Below are positions 28,139-40,642 of a DNA stretch of 64,000 nt, one piece after another. This DNA comes from Batrachochytrium dendrobatidis JAM81 (lineage: Eukaryota; Chytridiomycota; Chytridiomycetes; Rhizophydiales): the NCBI RefSeq assembly GCF_000203795.2, contig NW_006281107.1, forward strand, positions 568,965 through 632,964, in the 5' to 3' direction. A program made the position numbers and the translations under genes. How positions within the stretch are numbered: the first letter of the stretch is position 1; every line of letters starts with the position of its first letter. The notes beneath the pieces were generated by a model. The model saw only the letters and a program-made list of their open reading frames with translations. It made no database searches and had not been told where the DNA came from.

Positions 28139-31100
28139 TTATTTGGTAATATCCAGCGTTCGCTTTTTGGATTTTTTTCCAGTGGATAATTTACCATTTG
28201 CAGTGTCGGGTGTAATGGGGAGATCTGACGACTTGCTTGGAGTGACTGCAGAAGATTTGGCAATTTTGGAAGGGACTGGCTTCGATAGAGGTGTTCCAGC
28301 AACAGTGGATACGCTACCATTGGCTTTTGATCTATGCTTGACTGAGGCCATATCAGGACTCATTTTTTCGTTTATAAAAACCGGGCTGCTTTTGAAAGAA
28401 TCTTGAGATGCCATCGCAGTTCCATTCGCCAGGGACTTGATCACAGGTATATCTCGTGTCTTGGTACAGGTAATCCACAGATTGGAAAAAAATGTATCCA
28501 AGAAAGATACATTGTCCAATTCGATCAACTCCACATCAGCAACTTCAGCGATAGGTTGTTCACTAGATGCTTTTTCAGTTACAAGACTGGTATCCATTCC
28601 GTTGGTAAGATCAGCAGGTATACGACGAGCAAGTAATTGGTCCATAAAGGGCTCAACAAGCCTTGATGGAGCAGCAACAATATGAGAAGGTGCTTCAAGG
28701 AATCCGAGAGCATGAATAACAGATTTGGTGGAGAGGGCAGAATTCTCATCCAAATCTTCCGCATTGGAAACTACTTTGCTAGACATAATTGGCTTATTAG
28801 AGCGCCGTTGAGTTTCTTCCGAATCCAAACCATTATAAACAGAATTTCCATAAATACTGGTAAATAGAGATTGCTCGATATGATGTGCTTCTGCTGCTGC
28901 AATTTTGTGCTGAGCGTCAGCCATTGCAGCATTCTTGATAAATGTTTGGAATCGAAACTTGGAATCCAGATAAACAATATGTGATCCATTAGCGTTTGGT
29001 GAAAATACTACACCATGGCATTTTGAAGACATTTTATATGCAAATTCCGGAACTGGAGAGTAAGGTGAAAACATGCCAAGCTGAACATCACAATTTTCAT
29101 CAAGATCTTGAGCTAGAATCAAAAACTGTGATGAACAAGGATCTGCCAAGAGCTGTAGTACTTTGGCACGCAAACTCCATAACACAGTAGTGGTGGCCAC
29201 ATTCCACACATGCATGCATGACTGAGTAGCAGCCACAAGGATGGGATGACCTTTGACAAAGGACAGCTTTGTAACAGTCTCAAATGCAGGTGGATATGCA
29301 AGAGACATTTGATGAGTGCTGGTAAATGGATCCCACAATGTAACAATAGATCCAAAAGCTACGGCCATCACACATCCATCTTCGGAAAAGGCAATTTCTT
29401 GAGGTACAAACGATTTATAAAATCCAGTTGATCTGCATATCCAGGTTGCTGTAAAAGTCAATAGTTTAATCAAAAGCCATCCACAGCATAAACTTAATTA
29501 GAATCTGATTTGACAAGGTAGATACAAAAATAGGCGGTAAATGATAGAAACTACTTACGAGTTTCCTGATCATTAGTAGGCTCAACGAATTCCCAAATCT
29601 TGAATAGCTTATCCTCTCCAGCAGTAACAGCCAACAAAGGTTGTCCGAAAACACGGGGTTGGAAGCGTAAGCTGGTAACGATACGATCGTGCGGCGAGTC
29701 CACACGAGTATTGGCTACAAACTCACGACTGTCCAGATTGTATCTCCAAAACCTCAAATACGTTTCAGTAGCAAATACACGGTCGTCACGAAAATCTACG
29801 GTTGCCATCCATTCACCATCATCAGAAAACTGAACGTGATGAACATGTGGTCGAAGAATCTCACGGTCTTCAATTCGAGTAATTCTGTTTCTTGGCGATA
29901 CATCCACTTCTGCAGTGCTTTGTTCAAGAGAAGCGTTATAGAATTGAATGGATCCAGGAGAGCCGTTTAAAACAATACTCGAACTTCGTGGGTCAACGAC
30001 AAGTCCTGCTGTCATTGGATACATTTTGAGATTGATGTTGGCAGATCTGACTCCTGAAATAGCTTGCTTGGTACTCATATCTGATGCAGAGACAATTTTT
30101 ACACAATTATTCCTGTGTCCAATGGCATAAAGCATCTGATCACTGCTGATACCAATCGATAAAATCTCTGATCCCATTCTAGGAAGAAACTGCTTGTTTC
30201 CGGTTTCAAGCTGCCATAATACTAACACAGCTTCGTCACCACCAGAAATAAGTACTGTGCCATCTGGGGTAAAAGCAAGATCATTAACTTGATGTGCATG
30301 CCAATGCAGTAGAGACGAAACAGCCTCTTGGCCTTCAAGTATGTTGAAGCAATACCACAATCTAATGCAACCACGTATATCACCAATAGCAACAAATGGT
30401 TGAGCTGGGTTCACAGCCATGGATACAATCTTGTTAGGCACATTGAAACTACGAACACTGAGACGCTTGCTATTATGATCCACTAAATGAAACGCATTTG
30501 TTGTGGCTACAACCAGTACTGTGGTTTCTAAAGCCAGATCAATGCAAATGATTTTTCCCTTTTTGGAATCAAACAACACATTAACAGTCTTGCTTTCAAG
30601 ATTAATCCTGACCACTGTACTATGCTCATGCACCTGTGACCGACCCGACTTTTCATGGCTTTCATGAGCCACTAAAAACACTTCGTATTGCAACAATGGA
30701 TTGATTATGATTTGTGATATTTCTAACTTGGTGGTCCATGTCTAAATTGAATATAAAAAAATGTGTTAGGTTTGCGATTTGAAATTAAACGATTGCATTA
30801 TTTTAGATGCACGTATTAGACAAACGATACCTTGATCAATGTACCAGTAGAGTGATCCCAAAGAGCAATCACACCATCAGCATATGCAGCAAAAACCTAA
30901 AAATACAATCAAAATGTTAGACCAGTATATACGTGAATGGTGTCTACATAATAGCTATGGACAGTATACCTGAGTTGGATGATGAGGATCAATCGCAACA
31001 CATACAACGCTACTTGATTCATCCGCCGTATGTGCAAGTTTAAGAGTTCTTACAACTAGACCAGTTGAAACGGCAAACATTTTGACATCGGATCCATTTC

Positions 31101-31535
31101 CAACAAAAAAGCACCTAGAATAAAAGTGGGGTTGTATGCATACAGATAAGTCTAACCGAAATAAACTATTGGGTAGTGACGCCAATGAACGCATACAATA
31201 GGCAATGGAATAAATCATGTTACTCGATTAAATACATGCACATTAGTAGCCTACCTTGAATTTTTTGAAAAAATAGTTTTGCAATTACTCAAACGACCAC
31301 CAGTACTAGGAATCAATTTCCACAAACCCAAACCATCGTCAGTGTTGTTTGGCTCAGTCTTGACAGACGATTGAGGAGTAGTGGTTTTTTTTTCTTTACG
31401 ACCCTTTTTGGACAATTTGGAATGATTTACTGGAGTAGAATCTGCATGACTCTCGCCTGCAGGAGTCGCTGTTAAATCCTGCGATTCCTTTTGTTGCGAC
31501 TGCAGTCGAACTTCAGCAGGTTGCTTTTTTGCCAT
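28139..31535 (-). CDS. UTP17: UTP17/NAN1 (WDR75), t-UTP subunit of the SSU processome
   Basis: UTP17 (human WDR75) is a WD40 protein of the t-UTP/UTPA subcomplex that binds nascent pre-rRNA in the nucleolus and supports 18S rRNA maturation. The ATG at 31535 starts MAKKQPAEVRLQ. The first exon encodes a Lys-rich segment (KLSKKGRKEKK), and several exons follow: about 31117-30969, 30895-30831, about 30740-29560, and 29450-28139. WD40-like blades are evident (VNDLAFTPDGTVLISGGDEA, VVDPRSSSIVLNGSPGSIQF, GEDKLFKIWEF, FSEDGCVMAVAFGSIVTLWD). The pattern GLVVDPRS...LNGSPG..QFYN is a good match to WDR75. The C-terminal 100 residues are Ser/Lys-rich and end KKSKKRTLDITK, probably nucleolar targeting. 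The stop is only 110 bp from the convergent neighbour. Confidence 0.9.
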
Positions 31536-31866
31536 CAATCAAAGGATTGTTTGAAACTATAAACTTTTCAGTCAGATATGATATTATAACACCAAACAAA
31601 CGTTTGGATTGAATGGAGATTATTTTCTGTTCAAGACTGGTTGAATTTGTCGATTATCGCCAAGACGAACAGCTTTAATTTCAAAGAAAAATTATTTTTT
31701 TTCCAAGATTATGTCGCGTGAAAAAGTGAAGTGTTCCACGTGATGCTGTTCACGTTGATGCAGTTTGCACAACAATGGCAGCATTAATGCTCATGTGTTT
31801 GAAGACAGCATACATATATTTTTAAAAACATACATTTCAATCATCTTTTATGAAAAATCAATCGAT
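31536..31866. other. Intergenic spacer UTP17-Syp1
   Basis: About 330 bp contain the UTP17 promoter and the Syp1 3' end. No feature was recognised. Confidence 0.5.
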
Positions 31867-34800
31867 TTACTCTGGTAAAACAGTGATGATTTGAGATCCA
31901 AATTTGCCAGAACAGACAGATTTGTGTACCGATACAACTAGTGGTGGCTGATGGGAATGTGGGGAACCAGTGCCATCTCTATGTCCAACCAATCCAGAAA
32001 ACTCTACATCTACAAGAGAAAAAAGTCCCATCGAGCTCGAGTATTTGATTGCCACGGGATCTGGAAGACATTGCTTGCTGGTTTCAACACGAGCAAGGAT
32101 TTTATATTGTCGGGGAATCTCTTCTGTCGAGGCATCTGCTTGCTGCGCGTAGTCTCCGTGTACTGCTTCCCACTCTGGATCTGACAACTGCCAAAATATG
32201 CAACGCAGATCCAGATCCCACACACCAGCAGGCTTTGTTTGAACAGCACCAATTTCACCACCATCTTGAATGGAAGCCATAATGGTGAGTTCCTGGGGCG
32301 GCAAGCGCTTCAATAAATCCGAGTTGAACTCATAGTTGATTAAAAGCGATGCCTGTTTCTCTTCGCATTTCCATATGGGCTTGACAATAATGGGTGAAAA
32401 CTGCTCTGGAGACTCGGTCCAGACTTGATATTTAAAAAGCTGCACATTGCTATGAACCTGCTCTGCTAGTTTTTCTAGATTCAAATCATACTCATTTCCA
32501 ATAGAAGATGATAGTGAAACGTATTCCTCATTGGGCACAATTTGTAATAGACTATCAAAGTTGCGGATGAGGATTTTACAGAATTTACTGTCATTATTAA
32601 GCTGCAAAAGTGGATCGAGAAGTTGAATGGAAATCTCTCCCGTGATCAGAATCTTGTCTACCATGCCATTCACTTGCAGAATATTCAAGGTTTCGCAAAC
32701 AATCACGTCGGCTTTAGCTGGCGTAGCCTCATGCGGTGCTGGAGGAGCAGCTGTGGAATGTGATCTGCTTACTGCAGCATTGCTGTCGTATGAAGACTGA
32801 ATTCGTCCTCTCATGTTGATAAATTAATATTTTAAATCATTAACTCACGGCAATAGTTTAAAAATAAATCAAGACACAAGGCATACCTAATTGAACCTCC
32901 GGTAGCACTACCAGGCGCCTGAAGCTTGGAAGTTAAATTGGCAATCGCACTTTGCGTATCTGAAATGTTTTCTTTAATAACGTGCTCTTGAATTGCCACA
33001 TGAATTTTTGGCTGTATTCGACTAAACTCCAAGACGACCATCAGCCAAACAGCGTGTATCATAGCAACATTGTGTGTATTATTAATTACCTTGCAGATTC
33101 ATCATGAAAATCATCAGCTTCGCTACCATTGGGAAAATTGGATGCAAACAAATCAACAGTTTCTGGTCGAATAGAAAATCCATTCTCATCAACAACTGGC
33201 ACAGGCGGCTATGAACCCATTCAAAACACATATCAACGTCATGTTTACAAACAATATCTCAACAACTTGAATGCAGTCAATAGATTTTCTTACAGTTGGC
33301 TCGACAACATTATTGATACCAGATGCAACCGATACAGTCCTACTACAATAGTTTAATGTCAGTCTCAACTACATGTATTGTCACGCAACCTTGATATAAA
33401 ATGCTTACTGATCACTCTGTCGTAGCTCTGAATGGCTCGCAGAGGCTACCCGAGAGGTTTGTACATCAACTAAAAAGTGCAATTAGCTCAACACAAAAAA
33501 TTGATACCACCATTCAAATAAGCTCGAATCTCACCAAACATTGTTCCTTTGGTTGCACAAAAATTTTGAATCTCGTTTTCAACACTATAGTCGTCACATG
33601 CAACAATAAGTATTCCGTTCACCTAATGAAATATTATAAATTCAGTTGAATGAGTTGTCTGGAAAATGGAAATATCAATAAAAAATAAAACCATTCGTAC
33701 TCCAGCCAAAGTCTCTGCAATCATTTCTTCCTGTTGAGCAAACAAGGACAGATTTTTCTTGATTAGCTCGATGCGCTCTCGATCCATTTGTTCAAATTTC
33801 TGTTGATAAAGCGTTATTTTTTGTAAATACAACAACTATATTTGAAATGATGATGTAACCATGATTCAAACCTGGAATAGCCTTTTAGCTTCAGTTTCCC
33901 ACTGGTTCTTTGCAGACTCGAGAGTGCTCATCATGTCCAGCAACTTTTTGTCAACTGATAGATATGGAAATAGACAAGAGTGATTCAGATTAATATTAAA
34001 ACGACATTGCAAAAGCATTAATATGGACTTTAGCATTCAGCTTGCCTTGAGATGTAGCTTTTTTCTTTGACTTGGCATCATACTTTTCCACCTTGACAAT
34101 CTTGTCGGCGTAATCCTTGGTGAGTTTAACAAAATCGCTTTCATAATTTGCACTAAGAGCACTCAGGCTCTAAAATATCACGGCAAACATCAAATAAAAC
34201 ATTATGATGACTAGATTCATACTATAACAAATATAAATGCGATTCAACTTTTCAGAATTACTGAAAGCCTGACTCGGACCTACCTGCTTCACTTTTGACC
34301 ATTCTGCATCCTGATCCTTATCACAGCGAGTACGGAATGTGTATTCCAGTTTTAAAATTTCCTTGGCTAGATTAGACCTTGCATTAGCCACAACACTGGT
34401 GGCATGAAGGATTTCGCCCCATAGCGTGCCAAGTGTTCTATAAAGTACAGCAATACGAAATTTAGTCAAAGCAGTGAATGAACAATGAAATAGGTTTGAT
34501 TGTCCGCTTACCCAATATAATCGGGATCAATCTTGTCATTGAATGTTCGCTTGGACAGTCTCGATAGATCGGCAGAATATCGCTCCTCGATTGCAGCTCT
34601 AAAGCAGATATAGCAATGATCAGTCTGTTGCATTCCAAATGCCAAGATATTTCAGCAGAATAGAAGCCAAAAAGCTTGCCTTTCCTTGAAAAACGCTGCA
34701 ATCTCCTCATCAAGAGCGACTCCTTTTTTAAGTCGCTTAAGCACTACATCCACGCTATTCCGAGGAGAGCCAAACTAAAGAACATGTTGAGTATATTGGC

Positions 34801-34976
34801 CAGTTTAAATGAGAGGAAACAAGGGCCATGCAACTAGAATGGCTGCAAGTGGCAGTTACTCGTTGCAGTCTTCAATGAAATGGGTTCATCACTGGTTTCA
34901 AATAGCTAGTTTGCTATGATTACAAATCGTTGCTGATTATGAGTCTACTTACATTGAAGGATTCCAGAAAACTCAT
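31867..34976 (-). CDS. Muniscin: F-BAR and mu-homology domain endocytic protein (Syp1/FCHO)
   Basis: Syp1/FCHO proteins arrive first at clathrin-coated pit sites. The F-BAR domain binds and curves the plasma membrane and the C-terminal mu-homology domain (muHD) binds cargo and Eps15-type adaptors. The ATG at 34974-34976 starts MSFLESFN, continued after an intron by FGSPRNSVDVVLKRLKKG and DEEIAAFFKER, the FCH signature. Coiled F-BAR helices follow in small exons (ARSNLAKEILKLEYTFRTRC, VEKYDAKSKKK, MMSTLESAKNQWETEAKRLF, KFEQMDRERIELIKKNL). A middle linker spans about 33600-32820. The last exon (32814-31867) encodes the muHD, from ETLNILQVNGMVDKILITGE through VWDLDLRCIFWQLSDPEWEA to VDVEFSGLVG. 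The N-terminal exons are short and their boundaries approximate. Confidence 0.85.
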
Positions 34977-35056
34977 TCCGATATTCAACTATGCCTGAAC
35001 TGTTGTCGAATGCCAAACAGCTGTTGGATTTACAGTAAAGAATTTATAGAATATAC

Positions 35057-35423
35057 GGCCGTATTCCGTAAAATGAAACAACGTGCCAAAATACATGACA
35101 GTCATGAAACGAATGTCAGTTTACTGAACAGAATTGAACTCTTTGGTTAACTGGTTTTTGTGCTCATTCACATTACCGTCAATTCTGCACTTGTTTAATC
35201 TTCAAACATTGCGATTGGCATTATAGTTGCATTCATGAAATGTGCAATCGTTGTCTTGAACTAGAACGCGACCGTATTTACAATACATCAATGAGTTTGG
35301 CTCTGAGCATCATATAGTGAATGTTGTGTCTATACATCTCATTCTGTAGTAGGAAACCTAAACATTTGATCATTATTTCAAGGAAATCAATACAAGTGTT
35401 TCATTTTACGTGAATACGATTGT
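35057..35423. mobile_element. Short terminal-inverted-repeat element (copy A)
   Basis: The left end reads CCGTATTCCGTAAAATGAAAC (from about 35060) and the right end is its near inverse, GTTTCATTTTACGTGAATACG (to about 35418). Length is about 367 bp with no coding capacity, like a MITE. The interior 35213-35378 is nearly identical to 37502-37668 in copy B. Target-site duplications were not clear. It lies between the Syp1 start and the MRG15 stop. Confidence 0.75.
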
Positions 35424-35565
35424 AAATACTCGCACCATCTTGCATGGTTTTAAAAACTCATAATATCAATTCTTTCAAACACAATCTTTTGTCAGACTGA
35501 ATGACTATACATCTCATATTTTAAAATATGCTACTAGAAAGATGTGTTTATTACAAATTGTAATA

Positions 35566-37295
35566 TCATGGGCGGATTGATGCCATGTACTCGGGAGTAG
35601 TGGCTTCATAATCCTGAAGAAAAATTCTGTCCTGGTGCTTTTGTAAGTAGCTAAAAACAATTATTGTTAGCAACTATTCAAACAGTGTCTGAAATATACT
35701 CGCAACTTACGCCAACACTTGAGCAAAGTGGTCCTTGAGAATATTAATGGCATCCTGATCCATACTAGAGTGTGCAACCAAAGCAGGAAGTTGAGTGAAT
35801 ATACGAAGCAGATGCTCAGGACCATAGATCTGTGACATTGGAACGCCTGGCATTCGCTTCAAAATATCTACATATTGTTGGCGCTCAAACCGATAGAGAA
35901 GAATATTTCCAAGCGCCGCATCAAAATATCGCTTGAGTCCTTCGACAACTTCTTTAAAAGACAAATCTAGCTCTCTATACAAATGGATGGCATACAAGAA
36001 ACATCCCAGATAAATCGTAGAATATGTCAGTTTGATGTATATACAGAAACTGTCACGAGCTAGACAATCAAATGCATAAAGTAAACCAGAACTGTTTCAA
36101 CAAAAACTTGCCTTTCGCGACTGCCTTTGGATTTTATTGTTTTGCGAATGGTATCCAAAAACTCGTCAAGTATATTTGCGACTGTAATTTTTCGAGGAAG
36201 AGGAACAAGCTACAAATAATCGTAAAATGAGTCTTTTGAAAGTGTGTTGTATAGTCAGCAATCAAAAGGCATCAATAATCCACCTTGAGTGATTTGGTAA
36301 TCAACTCCCAATCTTCTACAAGCTGAGTCTTGAGAGGGTCAGGAATTGGAATGCGGATTTCTGGTCTTTTCATATATATCTCTTCCTAACAATCATAATG
36401 AAACAAATCCATTGGGAGTCATTGTCAATCCAACTATAACAAAGAGTAAATCCAAGATTTTGAAATATAAAGGCTCAACTCGTACCTTTTCAACAATCGA
36501 ATCTCTGCGACGCTTTTTTAGTTGAGATGAAGAGCCTGTATCAGTTACTGATGTCGGTGAAGGTTTCTGTGCCGATTTGGCTGCATTTTTTTTGGTGGCC
36601 TGGGAAAATCGGAGTTCTGCCTGGCGCTGAAGACCATCAGCATCATTTTTAAGTACTCGGCTGGGTGGAACCCATTCATCCCATCTGCATATGAATATTG
36701 GATAGAACGGACAAGATATAGAGATACGTGAATAGCATTAGCAATGCACATTCATAGATTTCATGTTGGTCCACTATACTAGACAACTTACGATGCCTTC
36801 CATCCCCGGTAATGAATCAGATAATGAGGTCCGTCTGGAAATCCTTCCTTATCGGTAAACAGCTCTGCAGCAAGAACCTATTGAATAAAATAAATATATT
36901 CATTAAAAATCATAATCAGAAACAAATAGATTGTTGGTCAATGATGTACTCGTCACAATACGAATTCTAAACAATTATTGAATGGCAATATCAAGATGGA
37001 CAGTAATTTTCAATATTGACTAGCTCATGTAGATGCTAGCTTACAATATAATCAGCACTATTCATACAAATGAAACTGGACTGCTATTTAGGTCAGCACA
37101 TCCGTCAAAACAAAAGTTGATGAAATTGCCTTGTGGTTCTATTGTGGATTGACGAACTATCAGCTATATTTTTTCAAGGAGAGGATTGCGATACAAAGTA
37201 TAAAAGTGCATGACAGCTGTATTGTGTACCTTGGCTTCATAAAGCAATGGTCCATGGAAACAAAGTACTGCTTCACCAGCTTCAAAGTCTAGCAT
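35566..37295 (-). CDS. EAF3: MRG15/Eaf3 chromatin protein (chromodomain and MRG domain)
   Basis: Eaf3/MRG15 binds methylated H3K36 and is shared by the NuA4 acetyltransferase and Rpd3S deacetylase complexes. I take ATG at 37293-37295 (MLDFEAGEAVLCFHGPLLYE); no ATG lies further upstream in frame. The chromodomain continues in the next exons (LAAELFTDKEGFPDGPHYLI, HYRGWKAS, WDEWVPPSRVLK). A basic linker (SSQLKKRRRDS) leads to the MRG domain, which includes FKEVVEGLKRYFDAALGNIL, LLYRFERQQYVDIL, PMSQIYGPEHLLRIFTQLP and the C-terminal FLQDYEATTPEYMASIRP ending at 35566. Every MRG landmark is present. The upstream spacer is formed by an inverted-repeat element whose left end is within 80 bp of the start codon. 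Confidence 0.92.
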
Positions 37296-37368
37296 TTCTG
37301 ACCAAATGACTGGATAATCTGAAAGGTCAGATTCGATAGATTCAACTTTTTCTAGCGCATGACTGTTC

Positions 37369-37733
37369 ACCGCCGTATTCACGCAGAATGAATACTAAAT
37401 AAGAGTCGGGATAATAAACTGCCAGTCTCATGAAATGATGAATGTCAATGTAGTGGACAATATTGTCTGTTAAACTCTTTAGTTGACTGGTTATTTTTAG
37501 TGATTGGCATTATAGTTGCATTCATGAGATGTGCAATCGTTGTCTTGAACTAGAACGCGACCGTATTTACAATACATCAATGAGTTTGGTTCTGAGCATC
37601 ATATAGTGAATGTTGTGTCTATACATCTCATTCTGTAGTAGGAAACCTAAACATTTGATCATTATTTATTCCAAAACAAAATAAGGGAAATTAATGCAAG
37701 ATAGATACAAATGCTCCATTATGTGGATACTGT
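37369..37733. mobile_element. Short terminal-inverted-repeat element (copy B)
   Basis: The left end is ACCGCCGTATTCACGCAGAA (from 37369). The right end, CTCCATTATGTGGATACTGT (to about 37732), is a decayed inverse of it. The first 100 bp (AAATAA..TAAACTGCCAGTC.CATGAAATGAT) match copies C and D. The segment 37502-37668 matches copy A with only two or three mismatches, and the right end shares TTATTCCAAAACAAAATA with copy C. The element fills the whole space between the MRG15 start and the kanadaptin stop codon. Confidence 0.75.
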
Positions 37734-37734
37734 T

Positions 37735-40428
37735 TTAATAGCCATATGCAGCATTCATCTGTGCGACATCGGACGCATCTACTGATTGTCCAATAATAGA
37801 ATCTACCACATCCTCAGTCTCAATGTCATGCTGCTTCATTTGCTGCTGTGTGGGTACAAGAAACTTTCTCCGTTTAAAGTCGTTGGATGCAATAGATGTG
37901 TGGGCTGCCGAATCCTTGTCAGATTTGTCAGATTCAGCGACCGACACCGCTGTTTCCGAGTCAGGAAATGAATGCTTGGTAGATGATCGTGATACTGTCA
38001 GACCCGGTGACGTAGAGCGGGACAAACCATCAGACTTTGAAGTGACTGTATTTTGAGGGCTAACAAGCCCCAACTGGCTAACACACGCACTGATGGACGA
38101 CTGATACGGTCGAATACTTGCACCGTTAGATGGATATGACTTTTCCAGTAGTTTAGATGGTAATGACTGGCTAGACAAAGCAGAAGCAGTCTTGAAGGGA
38201 GAAGTGGATGGTTTTTTTGCAAAAATCGATTCAGTAGGCACAGCTAGCTGCTGCGCTTGACTTATATGACTAGGCTCAACCAATTTAATCAACTTATCCA
38301 ATCGTGTAATCTCAGTCTTGCATTCCTCGAGTAGTTTTTTGTCTGCCAACAATGATTCGGCTTGGATGCTGCTATTAACGCTCGACATGAATTGATCGAG
38401 CTCATCAACCTCTTCCGTATTTTGACTCGCCGCTAAATAATCATGTTGCATTTAATTACGCGTATTGAGCAATGAACATATTATATTGTTCAAATAGCAG
38501 AAACACACCTTGATCTGCTTTTTCAATAAGCTTTTGTAGTCTATCCATCTCTTTCAGCGTATCAAGACGCTTTTCCTGTAGACTCTCAAAGGTCTCTACT
38601 TTTTCTTGATGCTCAGCTTGTTTTGTTTTTGAATGGCCGGCTATATAATTCGACATTGAAGAAAAAAGTCAGTACAAAATGATTGTATTGCAGATTGTCA
38701 AACCCCGAGTGTTTAAATATACAAACCTTTGGATGTTCGATCGTAAAAGGAATCGTCAGCATCATCGTCATCCCCATAAAGTTCCTTTCTACGATTCTTT
38801 AGCCTCTGATTGGTTTCTGCACCACTGCCGCGCAGCAAACCATACTTGTCCAACCTAAAGCATGCTTCCAGGGCAGCATCATGCTCAGCAGACCTTTTCT
38901 TGCTGCCATGACCTACACCAATCAATTTTCCAAATCCGGTTTCTACAGGCAACTCAATACGTGCAACGTATCCACGAGTCACACCATGTCCCTCTTCCTC
39001 ATGCTGGTATTCCAAGTCAGCACCACGCGAATCAAACCATACTCGTAATGCTTTCCGTGGATCTGAATAATAAAATGCATTGGGATCAATTGTTGATCGA
39101 TCCACTGCAGACATATCAACTTCTTGCCCAGCCAGTTCGTCCCCATCATACGCATCTTCGGCAAATCCCCTGAAAATTCAAGTGCATGACAATCAGTCAA
39201 CGTGTGTAAATACTGTATGGAAAGTATTAACCCTTACCATGTAACTTCTTCTCTGCTCGCTTCAATGACAGCCTCTTCAGGCTTTTTTAGTTTTAGACTT
39301 TTTTTAAACTCGATTTCCTGGTAAACAGGTTTAGGTCCCATAAGAATATAGATACGAGAGCTCTGCCCAAATCGAATCATATCTAAGGACATTGTCAAAT
39401 AAATCAATATTAGCCAACTTTATCACGATAGTTTGAAGTATAGCCCTCAAGTATATTTGTTCCTAGACAACCTACCTCCAACACAAAGCTGTCTGTAATC
39501 ATGCTTTGGAAGAAGTGTCTTGTTGAGGTATGTGCCATGACTACTACCCAGATCATAAATCTGTACAGTCCCTGTTAAAGTATTTATAACGAGTTTAGTC
39601 TGTAGTACACCATTTGAACTGATATACAAAAAGTGACAATCGCAAGTACACACCATCTTCCTTGAATTGAATGATTGCATGGTAACGAGATATACTCTAC
39701 AACAGAAATTAACATTAGAAATATTGAACAATAGAAATGAATTGGTTGACTGAATGCAAAATTGGATTGTTACTGACCTGATGCTCAAGACCGACATCAC
39801 AAATTGGCAATCGACCTATTCAAGTTTTGGAAATGCAGTATTAGTTTGTAGCAATGCATTATAATATTTGGATATCTTTTATATTAGCTTTTGACCAAGA
39901 ACAGTATCATACCAACAACGATATACTCTTGACGAAACAGCTGAGTTTGTTCGACAATGGTTCCATTTTTAATGACCTAAAGGACAAAGCAATAGAATTT
40001 CTATTAGGAATAAAATATTCAATAGCCCAGTATCTCTACCAGAGTAGAAATCCGATATTCTTATTTACAGCAAACAGCTGGTTACAAACCTCGAAAAAGT
40101 AATCCTCTGATGGTGATTTGGACCATTCAGGCACTTTGTAAGGAAGCGGAGGTGGTTGAGGAGCTGATGCAGAACACACAGATTTAGAAACTGCCATGGG
40201 TTCCTTGGTTGATACTATAGATGATGCCTGTATATTGGGTGCTGGAGTGGAGGTTGATGCAAGTGGTTTTTGAGGTGGTTGCATGGAATGGCCGGATGAA
40301 TTGACTGGCAAGCAAGGCTTACAGGGTGAAGCAACATCTGGACGACGATTAGGACTCTGTGATGTGCGAGGACCTGGCACTGCAAATCCGGCCGATGTGG
40401 AGTTTGCCGATGGTTGCTGCGAAGCCAT
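37735..40428 (-). CDS. Kanadaptin-like protein (FHA domain and dsRBD-like domain)
   Basis: Kanadaptin (human SLC4A1AP) is a mostly nuclear protein of unclear role, linked to splicing factors, with an FHA phosphopeptide-binding domain. The ATG at 40426-40428 starts MASQQPSANSTSAG, a Pro/Ser-rich leader of about 100 residues ending PYKVPEWSKSPSEDYFFEV. FHA motifs follow in short exons: LPICDVGLEHQ, SRYHAIIQFKED, IYDLGSSHGTYLNK and IRFGQSSRIYILMGP. A linker with TWGFAEDAYDGDE leads to the domain FYYSDPRKALRVWFDSRG and GHGSKKRSAEHDAALEACFRL, as in kanadaptin. Coiled coil (EKVETFESLQEKRLDTLKEM) and a Ser-rich tail complete the protein. The stop codon at 37735-37737 abuts copy B of the inverted-repeat element. 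Confidence 0.88.
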
Positions 40429-40642
40429 CGATGCTTGTGTTCAATTGAATAGCAAAAGATAACGATTAAGCCAAAGCATATCAAGAGTCTTGTTCATTCT
40501 ATTGCACTACACATTCACTATTCATCCATCTTTATTGTAGACTTTCCATTCACAATTCATTCAATTCGTTGTCATGACTTGCTTCTGTGATGCTCGTCAG
40601 ATTCACGATGAATAAGCTCTACAACAGAATCAATCCTACTTG
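40429..40642. other. Intergenic spacer
   Basis: About 210 bp separate the kanadaptin start and the upstream minus-strand gene's stop. Nothing was recognised. Confidence 0.4.
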
